Under the pieces are notes generated by a model. The model saw nothing but the letters and a program-made list of their open reading frames with translations, was not told the DNA's origin and did not search any database. 64,000 nt of DNA from Salinisphaera sp. G21_0 (GTDB lineage Bacteria; Pseudomonadota; Gammaproteobacteria; Pseudomonadales; Endozoicomonadaceae), in contig NZ_JAGHQW010000030.1 of NCBI RefSeq assembly GCF_017744115.1, positions 1 through 64,000 on the forward strand, written 5' to 3'. A program made the position numbers and the translations under genes. Positions 36,273 to 44,050 of the stretch are shown here, one piece after another. How positions within the stretch are numbered: the stretch's first letter is position 1; every line of letters begins with the position of its first letter.

Positions 36273-37544
36273 TTAAACTTTTGGTTTACGTTCAGGACTG
36301 CCAGGAGTGAACGTTATCTTTGGCAGCTCAGACGTTTTCAGGCCTGTATCACGCTCCCCCAGTGAAGTCTGCCTTACTGATAAAAATTCTTTCTGTCGTT
36401 TATCAAAAATTTTATTACTACTAAGACTGCGCACCAGATTGACGTGGGATTTAAATTTAGTCACCACACTCATCATACCCTTTGTCAGCGGGCTTTTATG
36501 TTTTTCTGCCAGAAAAATCTGGTCAAAAATACTTCTCACTGATGGTGATTCAGTTATCCACCATATCCGTGAAGTCTCCAGCACTTCAGCAAACTCTTTC
36601 AGCAGTTTTTTTTCATCCGTTGTCAGTGGCTCAACATGGCTGTCATCCCGGAAAAAGTGCACCCTGTCTTGCAAACTGCTCAATTTTTTTAAGTTCCTTC
36701 CACAAATATCCGTCATCAGCTTCTTCATGACCGGCTGATACAAATGATAGTCTGCGGGCTTTAATGCTACAGAATATTTCGTATTACCGGTTGAGCTGCA
36801 CGCTGCCGGACGCTCTATATTAACGAATGGTTTATTACCGTAATCACTTTGGCTACCCGGGCCTGCAACATCGGCTAAAGGATCCTTCCCTGAAAAGCTC
36901 CAGACCTTTTCAGGCACCAGCCAGCGGGCACTTTCTGTCGCTTTTGCCCGCCGGTCACCGCCAGTTTTTCCACCGGTGACTAATTCCTGCAGGTCCAGCG
37001 TTCCCGGAATAAATTGACTATCAACCCGCAACATAACATGGTGGGTATGATCCTCTTTTTTCACAAAAAGCCTGGCTGGTGACGCCAATAACCATTGGTT
37101 AAGCTTCTGCCAGCAGCCCTTCAGTTGTGACAGTCTCGTTTTCAACTCAGCGATGGAGTCCAGTGCGGGCTCTCTCAAATCAAAGGGGTGCATCATATCC
37201 GGTAAATCCAAACCACTGATTGACGATGGGGCGGGCATTACCTCATTGCATTGACTCATGTACTTTAATAAATATGACCAACTTGAAGCCAGCTTATAAA
37301 CTACACAACATCTCTCATCTTGCTTTGAAGCATATTTATCTGGTGTTGAACCCTCACTGACCTTCGACCCTGCCTGCTCATACACTTTATTTTCAAAGTA
37401 GTTTTTACAGGTTTCCCCTCCTCCACGAAGATTATCTGTTGAGCGCACCCGAAGAAGAGAAACGGCTGCTGGTTTTGCATCCTGCACCTGATCACCGGGC
37501 AGACCCAGATAGTCTATTACTCTCGCTGTAACACCAAATTCCAA
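36273..37544 (-). CDS. Unrecognised 423-residue protein, possible effector
   Basis: No family recognised. The frame begins at TTG 37544 with AAGG about 11 bases upstream. The protein is soluble, without signal peptide or membrane segment. The C-terminal quarter is basic and helical (KGMMSVVTKFKSHVNLVRS) and ends in a disordered Pro/Lys tail (TFTPGSPERKPKV). It lies upstream of and in operon with the 487-residue gene. Function unknown; effector status rests on context only. Confidence 0.55.
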   Translation of the reverse strand: MEFGVTARVIDYLGLPGDQVQDAKPAAVSLLRVRSTDNLRGGGETCKNYFENKVYEQAGSKVSEGSTPDKYASKQDERCCVVYKLASSWSYLLKYMSQCNEVMPAPSSISGLDLPDMMHPFDLREPALDSIAELKTRLSQLKGCWQKLNQWLLASPARLFVKKEDHTHHVMLRVDSQFIPGTLDLQELVTGGKTGGDRRAKATESARWLVPEKVWSFSGKDPLADVAGPGSQSDYGNKPFVNIERPAACSSTGNTKYSVALKPADYHLYQPVMKKLMTDICGRNLKKLSSLQDRVHFFRDDSHVEPLTTDEKKLLKEFAEVLETSRIWWITESPSVRSIFDQIFLAEKHKSPLTKGMMSVVTKFKSHVNLVRSLSSNKIFDKRQKEFLSVRQTSLGERDTGLKTSELPKITFTPGSPERKPKV

Positions 37545-37727
37545 AATATTTTGCCTTCTGAATAGCAGATCAATTAAGGCGATGTAGATTTAAAAAACAT
37601 GAAAAAGTTCAGAGGCATGAACCATTATTTATGAAGTGGTCTAATGACTCCTGAACCCCCATCTGAGAAGGTTCAGGCCGCCCCGGGAGATTCCTGACAG
37701 TTAACCCGGATATGTCACTGCCAACAG

Positions 37728-38714
37728 TCAGGCACCAATAAAATCAAAAAACTCCTGTAAATTAGCAGGCAAGTTGCCAGATGGTCGGCGCAAGATCCCG
37801 AGTTCGTCATTAAACAAGGAAATATATGCCATGATTTGCAGAACAGGCAGCTTAAAAACCAACTGGTTCAGTTCTTCAACCGATTGTGGTTTGGGTATGG
37901 AACCAGCATGACCCTCACGATATTTTTCCCAGAAGTAATAGACCGCAAGCCGGAAGACCCGGTTATCTTCAAACACGTCACCGAAAGCTTTGTTATCCTC
38001 CAATAGTTTGGCACCATAACTGAGCAGCAGAACCAACCGTGATAATTTGTCGGTCTCCCGTAAACTGTAATCACCACTGCTCATGGAGGTAAAACTGGGA
38101 CGAACCCGAAATAAATTCGGGTCCGCCCCAAGTTTCAGTAACAGCAAAACGGTCTCCAGAGTACCGAAATTCAGGGCATAAAATAACGGTGGCTCATCGC
38201 AGCTATCGCTCTGATCCAGGTTAAACCCCTGATCAATCAGTTCGACAATCTTGTCATTCGCCCCACTGGCAATCCATTTGTAGATATCGTCTCTCTCCTC
38301 GAATGGATCCTCAGGATATCGATACCACCAAATTATCGGCCCAGTGTCGCTTGTACCTCCCGAAGCATCACGTTTTACTGATTCCGAATGTTCTGAGCAT
38401 TCAACGTTTCGCTCTCTCAAAGTGCTACCGGCAAACTGGTGGTACTGCTGAGTGCTCAACAGAGAATTAACCGAAGCCTCAGTTGGCAATGTTTCAGAGG
38501 TTTCTGGTAGCGGTCGGGGGAAATCTGGCCGGACAGCCAAATGGTGGTTGATCATGCTTGAATACTCTGAGTTGGCCAGCGTTTGTTTCGTGCGACATTT
38601 TGACAACATTAACAACGGAAAAGTTCTTGAAAATAATTCCAGGACTTGACTGTCTGGCGGATGCAAAGTGACAGAACTGCCTTTTCTTAGTAAAAAAAGG
38701 CCTATGTAACTCAA
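37728..38714 (-). CDS. Small ankyrin-repeat protein with SOCS-like C-terminus (weak)
   Basis: Up to 328 residues from TTG 38714; ATG at 38609 or 38555 may be the true start, as none has a good ribosome site. Residues about 140-205 contain two ankyrin units (EERDDIYKWIASGANDKIVE and PPLFYALNFGTLETVLLLLK, ending LGADPNLF). The last 55 residues (PQSVEELNQLVFKLP, then ILRRPSGNLPANLQEFFDF) recall the ankyrin-SOCS-box layout, with S-V-x2-L followed by LPxxLxxF, but the match is poorer than in the 41543 gene. Probable effector by context. Confidence 0.65.
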   Translation of the reverse strand: MSYIGLFLLRKGSSVTLHPPDSQVLELFSRTFPLLMLSKCRTKQTLANSEYSSMINHHLAVRPDFPRPLPETSETLPTEASVNSLLSTQQYHQFAGSTLRERNVECSEHSESVKRDASGGTSDTGPIIWWYRYPEDPFEERDDIYKWIASGANDKIVELIDQGFNLDQSDSCDEPPLFYALNFGTLETVLLLLKLGADPNLFRVRPSFTSMSSGDYSLRETDKLSRLVLLLSYGAKLLEDNKAFGDVFEDNRVFRLAVYYFWEKYREGHAGSIPKPQSVEELNQLVFKLPVLQIMAYISLFNDELGILRRPSGNLPANLQEFFDFIGA

Positions 38715-38942
38715 ACCATTCTTACCATGACGATAACACTGGCGATTATCTCCTCCCCATTTAACGTATAGAAATCAGCAATTGTTACACAACAGTGAAT
38801 TGATATAACTGCAAACAACCTGGTTATTAAGGTATTGATTTGATACGGCAACCGGACGTCCCCCCCAACAGGCACAGCCATCGACCCGCAAACTCTGGCA
38901 CCCCCGCCCACAGAACCGGAGGGTCGATGGAGAGGGCTGGGT

Positions 38943-40145
38943 GTGACCATCCAATCCGGGGGGATTGCGCTTCTCCAGTCGTTGAACCCTTTCTCTGATT
39001 TATCCAGTTCCAGCCCTCCGGTATCCGGTGTCGTAAGCCCTGCTGCCGACATGAATCCTCAGGGCCTTGATGGCCGGGCCAGTCATTTCCTGCAGTTCAC
39101 CGCACTGGCTGGACGGGCAATATCTGCCTATACCGGCCTGCCCTCAGAAGTCATTAGCCTGCTGAGCAATCTTGCCAACCTTTCGGTTGCGGGTCGGTTT
39201 GCCAGGGATCAGTTTAATTCGTTCACAGCCCGTGCCGATTTTCTACCCGAGCCTGACACACACAGAGAAAATACGCTGGGCGAAACACCGGAAACAGCTA
39301 AAGAAAACCCCGGAAAAGCGCCCCGGATCCCACCACCACAGCCCGATAGCCCCGTGACCACGACACTCCGGGCAGGCCAGCTGCCAAACATGCCTCTGGC
39401 ACTGGGCGCTCTGGCGAGCCTTTCCTTTGCAGGCGCGTCAACAGCATCCGGCGCTGACACCCCGGTTGACGTGGCGGATGCCGAGACTCTGGGCAAGACC
39501 TGCCATGATGCGGAATCATGCAGCAAAAAATATCGGCTGACTAAGGATATTGATGGTAGCCAGTTAACCCGCCCCATTGGTAATGAAGCCCATCCGTTTA
39601 CCGGCCAGTTGGACGGTCAGGGTCATACCATTGGCAAGCTCTCCCAATGCCTGGTAGAAAACCTTGAGGGCCGTATCGATAACCTGACCCTTAGTGATGC
39701 CAATATAGAGTCAACCGTGCCAACCGGGGTAGCGGCTTGTAAAATATCAGGCAACGCCATGGTCAGTAATATTCAGGTTGAACGTGCTTGCCTCGCCACT
39801 GAGGGTGAAGGTGCAGACGCAGCTATTGGCGCAGGGATAAATTTCGGAGGAACCGTGACCAATACGACTGCGTTGAACTGCACGGTGACAACTTCCGGTA
39901 AAGCTGCACATGCCGGTATAGCTGTGGGACGTAAGTCCGGAGGAACTGTTACCAACACGGCTGCGGTAAACTGTAATGTGACAGCAGCGGGAATAGACGC
40001 AAGTGCCGGTACGGGTTCTGCCTCAATTACAACTACAACGCCCCCATCAACTGTGGCCACAGCATCCGACATGACCTTTTCCGGTCCGGGCGCTACCACA
40101 TTCGCCCCCTCATCAACGCTAGCGGAACCTCTAAGTACTACTTAG
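38943..40145 (+). CDS. Beta-helix-repeat protein, ectodomain part (interrupted gene)
   Basis: 400 residues from GTG 38943, homologous to the gene at the left edge: GLPSEVISLLSNLANLS, DVADAETLGKTCHDAESC, HPFTGQLDGQGHTIGKLS, then about three repeat units (TNTTALNCTVTTSGKAAHAG) and a Thr/Pro linker. It has fewer repeats than its relative. It ends at TAG 40143-40145, yet the same frame runs on through the expected membrane segment and tail to 40706, so a single nonsense codon separates the two. Upstream, sequence homologous to the relative's N-terminus (from about 38835) is broken by one lost T and a compensating base in a C-run, leaving an early TGA; the GTG may therefore be a secondary start. 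Confidence 0.75.
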   Translation: MTIQSGGIALLQSLNPFSDLSSSSPPVSGVVSPAADMNPQGLDGRASHFLQFTALAGRAISAYTGLPSEVISLLSNLANLSVAGRFARDQFNSFTARADFLPEPDTHRENTLGETPETAKENPGKAPRIPPPQPDSPVTTTLRAGQLPNMPLALGALASLSFAGASTASGADTPVDVADAETLGKTCHDAESCSKKYRLTKDIDGSQLTRPIGNEAHPFTGQLDGQGHTIGKLSQCLVENLEGRIDNLTLSDANIESTVPTGVAACKISGNAMVSNIQVERACLATEGEGADAAIGAGINFGGTVTNTTALNCTVTTSGKAAHAGIAVGRKSGGTVTNTAAVNCNVTAAGIDASAGTGSASITTTTPPSTVATASDMTFSGPGATTFAPSSTLAEPLSTT

Positions 40146-40706
40146 GTAATAGCTTATATCGCCCTGGGCACTGTGATTCTTATCCTGGCCGGTGTTACCG
40201 GTGTGTGCACCTACCGCTATTTCCGCCAAAGATCATCGACTAATGCCGACCGTAACCCTGAGGACCCCATACCGCCCCCCCCGATGGGCCCCGGGTTGAG
40301 AGAGAGCTGTCTACTCCCCCCCCGGAACCAATACCCAACGCAACCGTTATCTCAGGCAAACTCAAGACCGCTGCCTGCTCTTCCCCGGAACGATTACCAA
40401 CCGTTGTTAGTGAGGCCGGGGGACATGGGACTGCTGACAACTTTTCCCGAGAGCCATTATCAATCGTTGTCAGTCATACAGGAGAACATAGCGACAGTGA
40501 GCAGAAGCTCCATAGCGACGAACGTTGAAGAAGAACCTGACCCGCATAGTCCTGACAGCCCTGTATACCATGTGCTGACCGGGTATGAATCCGATGACCA
40601 TGACGAATCGGTGATGATAGAGCTGACGGATATGGCAACAGTCAGTAACCCCATGGCGAGCACAGAACAGGAACCGGAGCAACAACGTCCTGATAGCCCT
40701 GATTAA
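40146..40706 (+). pseudogene. Membrane anchor and Pro/Tyr-rich tail of the interrupted beta-helix gene
   Basis: In frame with the preceding gene after its TAG. It begins with the hydrophobic segment (VIAYIALGTVILILAGVTGV) and YRYFRQRSS, matching the relative's YRYYSQRSS, then a tail with RPLPALPRNDYQPL, YQSL, and SPVYHVLTGYES, ending at 40706. A GTG at 40173 could start it alone, but it has no good ribosome site and would begin inside the membrane segment. Either a pseudogene half or the product of TAG readthrough. Confidence 0.7.
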
Positions 40707-40822
40707 AACAATGGCTACAGATATCTGCATTTCCATAATGTTTTCTGGCAATCACATCTCTACCTGCAGAAACTGGAATTACTGGCTATCTTATGTCCAT
40801 ATTGGTTTGTCAGGAGGTTCAA

Positions 40823-41527
40823 GTGTCCAGAGTCATTCAATTATGTCTTATTGGCATGATTGCCGTCTTCGCCACTGTCCAGTCATGCCTTGGTGGGGCA
40901 GAAACCAACGATAAAAACAAACCGCTCCTTGCAGAAATAACATCACCGATGCCGCACCGGGATTCGTCACTATCTGAATCAGATAAAGAAGCGCTCAAAT
41001 CTACTGTCCTTGAGATGGTTCGAAACCTGAACACGTTTGACTTTGACGAGTTCGCCAGCTTCTTTGCTGAAGACGCATTAAAACTGTTAAAGCATCAGGT
41101 GCAACGCTACCACTCAAGTCATTTGTTTCAAATTATTTTTCCTGAAGGACGGGCAAAGGCCAATGAACTGAGTCCACAGGATTTTTATGTGCGAATTATT
41201 TCCAAATCAAAATTTAATGTGGGTATTTCCCGGGCCTACGAAATTCATGTGACCCCCAGGTTTCGTATGCGGGCAGATGATGATGGAGAGATTGTAACCG
41301 TGCTAACTATCTTCCCGGAGTCATACTCCGGCTATCAGACCAGAAGCGAAGTGTTTACCTTCAGGAAAGCGGGGAACCAATGGGTTCCGGAGGTTCCGGA
41401 CTTTATTCTCAGCGACTTTAAATATGACCTGACCCGAAACTTTGCCAGCCCGCGCACGTTCTACCCGCTCTATCCGGTCATGGATACTTTCAATATTATG
41501 ATGGGTTCCTTCAAGCCTTCGAGTTAA
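40823..41527 (+). CDS. Secreted or lipid-anchored protein of unknown function
   Basis: GTG at 40823 is chosen because AGGAGG lies 5 bases upstream, giving 234 residues. It begins MSRVIQLCLIGMIAVFATVQ and SCLGG, a signal peptide whose cleavage or lipobox site would be near Cys 22 (VQSC is a weak lipobox). The mature part is mixed alpha/beta; FDFDEFASFFAEDALKLL followed by strands is loosely like SnoaL/NTF2-fold proteins. Exported to the periplasm or outer membrane. It follows the interrupted beta-helix gene on the same strand. Confidence 0.7.
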   Translation: MSRVIQLCLIGMIAVFATVQSCLGGAETNDKNKPLLAEITSPMPHRDSSLSESDKEALKSTVLEMVRNLNTFDFDEFASFFAEDALKLLKHQVQRYHSSHLFQIIFPEGRAKANELSPQDFYVRIISKSKFNVGISRAYEIHVTPRFRMRADDDGEIVTVLTIFPESYSGYQTRSEVFTFRKAGNQWVPEVPDFILSDFKYDLTRNFASPRTFYPLYPVMDTFNIMMGSFKPSS

Positions 41528-41542
41528 CCCGGAAGACGAGAT

Positions 41543-42589
41543 TCACGGAAATATTGTTCCTCGTCTCTGTAATCGCAATTCCTTCCGTGTGGCCTCGGGC
41601 AAAGGCAAAACTCTCGGATCACGTCCATTGAGATGTTTCCCAATGGCACGTAAGCTGGCACCTTTGAGCGACAGCGGTGTGGTTTTCGGGTTTATCTTAT
41701 ATTTACGGATAACCTTGCTGACCAACTTTCTGGTCAGCTTTTTATCCGCACGAGCGCCACACCTGAGCAGTTCAAAGGCAATATCAACCCGCTTTTTCCA
41801 GGCAGCTAACTCAAGGGGGGCTATCCTGTCGCCATCGACGCTATTAACATCCGCATGATAATCCAACAGCAAGTTCACACTCCTTAAACCCCCGGTGTGC
41901 ACCGCAATAGCCAGAGGGGTGGTCAAGCCGGCTGACTTGCCATTAACGTCCGCACCGGACTCCAGCAACAGCTTCGCGATCTTGATATCCCCCAATCTCA
42001 CCGCTTTGTATAGTGGCGTTTCGTAGCCCGAGCTTCTGCTATTAGTGTCTGCCCCATGCTGCAGAAGTAGCTTTACGGCATTGATATGCCTATGGTAGAC
42101 CGCCCAAAACAACGGGGTGTAGCGTCCCTTGGTATTGGCGTCAGGATTCGCACCGTGTTTTAGCAATACCTTCATGACCTTAATACTGATAGGCTTTTCC
42201 TTAAGGATAGAGTTCAACGGCGTTTTGACACCAACGGCATGATCGTCAGGGTTTGCCCCATGCTCCAGCAGCAATTCCAGGATCTTGATACGACGATGGT
42301 TCACCGCCGTTTTCAACGGGGAATCCTGATATTTCAAATAGTATTCTTTGCGAATGTTCACGCCTTTATGCAGTAGCCGTTCAACTTCATTGCGGCGTCC
42401 GGATCTGACAGCCATGACCAGGTCCAGCTTGTCCCGAACCGTAATTTTACGTTTCCCATGTGCAGTCGGTGTCTGGTAATGGGGACTGGTATCTTGTTTT
42501 CCGCTGGCCTGGTCAACAGGGTCGGAGAGGCGGGATTGGCTTGCCGGTGTTTCAATCCTGAGTGCTGGCGTATTGCTGATACTGTTCAT
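41543..42589 (-). CDS. Ankyrin-repeat protein with SOCS-box-like C-terminus (ASB-like), probable effector
   Basis: 348 residues. Residues 1-50 are polar and disordered without a signal peptide. Residues about 55-290 hold seven ankyrin units (e.g. RYTPLFWAVYHRHINAVKLL, LQHGADTNSRSSGYETPLYK). The end has the order of a SOCS box: SLKGASLRAIGKHL at 307-320, fitting the elongin BC-box form S-L-x3-[C/S]-x3-I, then VLPLP at 327-331, the LPxP cullin-5 box. Eukaryotic ASB proteins share exactly this layout and recruit substrates to elongin-BC/cullin-5 ligases. With a T3SS nearby, a host-targeted ubiquitin-ligase adaptor is the obvious hypothesis. It is unproven, and the Cys of the BC-box is Ser here. 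Confidence 0.82.
   Translation of the reverse strand: MNSISNTPALRIETPASQSRLSDPVDQASGKQDTSPHYQTPTAHGKRKITVRDKLDLVMAVRSGRRNEVERLLHKGVNIRKEYYLKYQDSPLKTAVNHRRIKILELLLEHGANPDDHAVGVKTPLNSILKEKPISIKVMKVLLKHGANPDANTKGRYTPLFWAVYHRHINAVKLLLQHGADTNSRSSGYETPLYKAVRLGDIKIAKLLLESGADVNGKSAGLTTPLAIAVHTGGLRSVNLLLDYHADVNSVDGDRIAPLELAAWKKRVDIAFELLRCGARADKKLTRKLVSKVIRKYKINPKTTPLSLKGASLRAIGKHLNGRDPRVLPLPEATRKELRLQRRGTIFP
41546..41671 (-). other. SOCS-box-like segment (BC-box plus LPLP)
   Basis: Encodes residues 307-348 of the ankyrin protein. The segment reads SLKGASLRAIGKHL, a short RDPR turn, then VLPLPEATRKELRL. Helix 1 would carry the elongin-C contact residues Leu308 and Ile316, and LPLP the cullin-5 contact. 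About 17 residues lie past the LPLP-helix. Confidence 0.65.
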
Positions 42590-42756
42590 GATGTCTGCTC
42601 TTCATCAGGGACATCATTAAAATATAGGGCTTACGCATTGATCTGATACACCATTTGCATGAAAACTGTATATAGGACCTTTTGACGTTTAGTTGTGAGC
42701 TCAGTAACAAAACGTCAACAGGCTCCCGGGAAAAGTGATGACTGCCAGAACAAGCT

Positions 42757-43410
42757 TTAGCCAGAAGAACGATCACTGTGGCCCGGAACCGGTTCAATCA
42801 CCAGGCTGCCTTCCCGGATATTAAATTGAATCTGCCCATCAGCATTATGTCTGGCAAGTGATTCGATGGTTGCCGCCAGTTCCGGTGTTTTGACCAACGA
42901 GATCAATGGCATCCCGGCCAGCTCTTTCAGCAATGCCTTCTGAAAGCTGTCCACGATCATGGTTTTGAACAATGCCACTTCCAGGTCAATCCGGGCTTCC
43001 ATAAACGCTATCTCAGTAAAATAAATGGCCTCATCTTCCCTGGAATATCTCAGCTGGGTGAAGCCGGTAATTTGCACCGGCAGTTTTTCCGTGACCATCC
43101 CCCCAAAGATATCCGCATCCACCTTGCCATCGATATGGAACATCAGGGGCTTGCCATCCCCCTGAAGAAAAATCTGCGGCGTGTCCAGATAGAGCTGCAC
43201 CGCCATCATCGGCAGCATATCCAGATTGCGAATCTGTGGTGACAGAAAGCCTTTATCCACCAGCTGCTGAAACTGCTGCTGGCTGTAGACCTCCCGGTCA
43301 TTTCCTGCACAGCCCCCCAGGAGAATAAGTGCCAGAGCGCAGAAAACGTTAGCGAGCCAGAATCTGGTTGGCCCTGGCAACAGCCTGCCCCCGATTGGAA
43401 GCCAGTGCAT
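42757..43410 (-). CDS. DUF1439-family lipoprotein (YceB-like)
   Basis: About 217 residues from ATG 43410; an upstream ATG at 43464 would lengthen the overlap with nfi. A signal peptide with lipobox is evident (FCALALILLGGCAGN). The mature part (QFQQLVDKGFLSPQIRNLDM, then alternating strands) fits the DUF1439/YceB lipoproteins, which have a lipid-binding-like fold. The coding start lies inside the 3' end of nfi, so the two are translationally linked and form the end of the cpxR-cpxA-nfi run. Confidence 0.8.
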   Translation of the reverse strand: MHWLPIGGRLLPGPTRFWLANVFCALALILLGGCAGNDREVYSQQQFQQLVDKGFLSPQIRNLDMLPMMAVQLYLDTPQIFLQGDGKPLMFHIDGKVDADIFGGMVTEKLPVQITGFTQLRYSREDEAIYFTEIAFMEARIDLEVALFKTMIVDSFQKALLKELAGMPLISLVKTPELAATIESLARHNADGQIQFNIREGSLVIEPVPGHSDRSSG

Positions 43411-44050
43411 CTGCCCAACGGGTGGTTTCCGGCAACCGGAAGCGGGTAAGACATGATTCAACATAATGCACCGCCGTGTTCAACGATATTCTATGGCCAA
43501 TACTGATATACAGTGGGCGGGTTGCGCTTCGGGTGCGCAGCACGCTGCCAATCACTTCATTATTATCCCGCAGTTCAACCCTGGCCCCTTTCCCCTCTGG
43601 CAGGGTATCACTGTGTCCACAAAGTCGGCTCTTGGCAACCCCAATGGCGGGCAGCCCGGTGAGCACACCAACATGACAGGCAACGCCAAAGCGCCGTGGA
43701 TGGGCCATTCCCTGACCATCACACAGCAACAGATCAGGCGTTATCCGCAACTGGCCAAGTGCATCCAGAATCGCCGGGCACTCCCGAAATGACAGCAACC
43801 CGGGGATATAGGGCATCCGGGTCGGTACTTTGGCAATGGTGTAATCCAGCAGCTCCAGGGCGGGAAAAGCCAGAACCGCAACGGCGGCACGGGTTACCCG
43901 CCCGTTATCTTCAAAGCCAACATCAACACCGGCAACACGGGTGATTTCAGGCAGGTCATCCTGTTGGATCACCTGACTGGCCAGTGTCGTTTGCATGGAT
44001 ATGGCTTCGGCATAGGAAAGGTCCCAGCGAAGGTCAGCAAACTCAGACAC
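43349..44050 (-). CDS. nfi: Endonuclease V (deoxyinosine 3'-endonuclease)
   Basis: 233 residues from GTG 44050. It cleaves DNA near deoxyinosine. Motifs: RVAGVDVGFEDNG (metal Asp), PYIPGLLSFRECPAI (damage wedge), LLLCDGQGMAHPRRFG (second metal site), GLPAIGVAKSRLCG. The start overlaps the cpxA stop by 8 bases (GTGTCTGA), so it is co-translated with the Cpx kinase, an unusual partner for a repair enzyme. Confidence 0.95.
   Translation of the reverse strand: MSEFADLRWDLSYAEAISMQTTLASQVIQQDDLPEITRVAGVDVGFEDNGRVTRAAVAVLAFPALELLDYTIAKVPTRMPYIPGLLSFRECPAILDALGQLRITPDLLLCDGQGMAHPRRFGVACHVGVLTGLPAIGVAKSRLCGHSDTLPEGKGARVELRDNNEVIGSVLRTRSATRPLYISIGHRISLNTAVHYVESCLTRFRLPETTRWADALASNRGQAVARANQILAR

Noticed and set aside
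4036-40145. General reassignment of TAG as a sense codon
   Set aside because: TAG properly ends sctO, sctP and sctU with the next gene starting just after, so TAG is a normal stop here.
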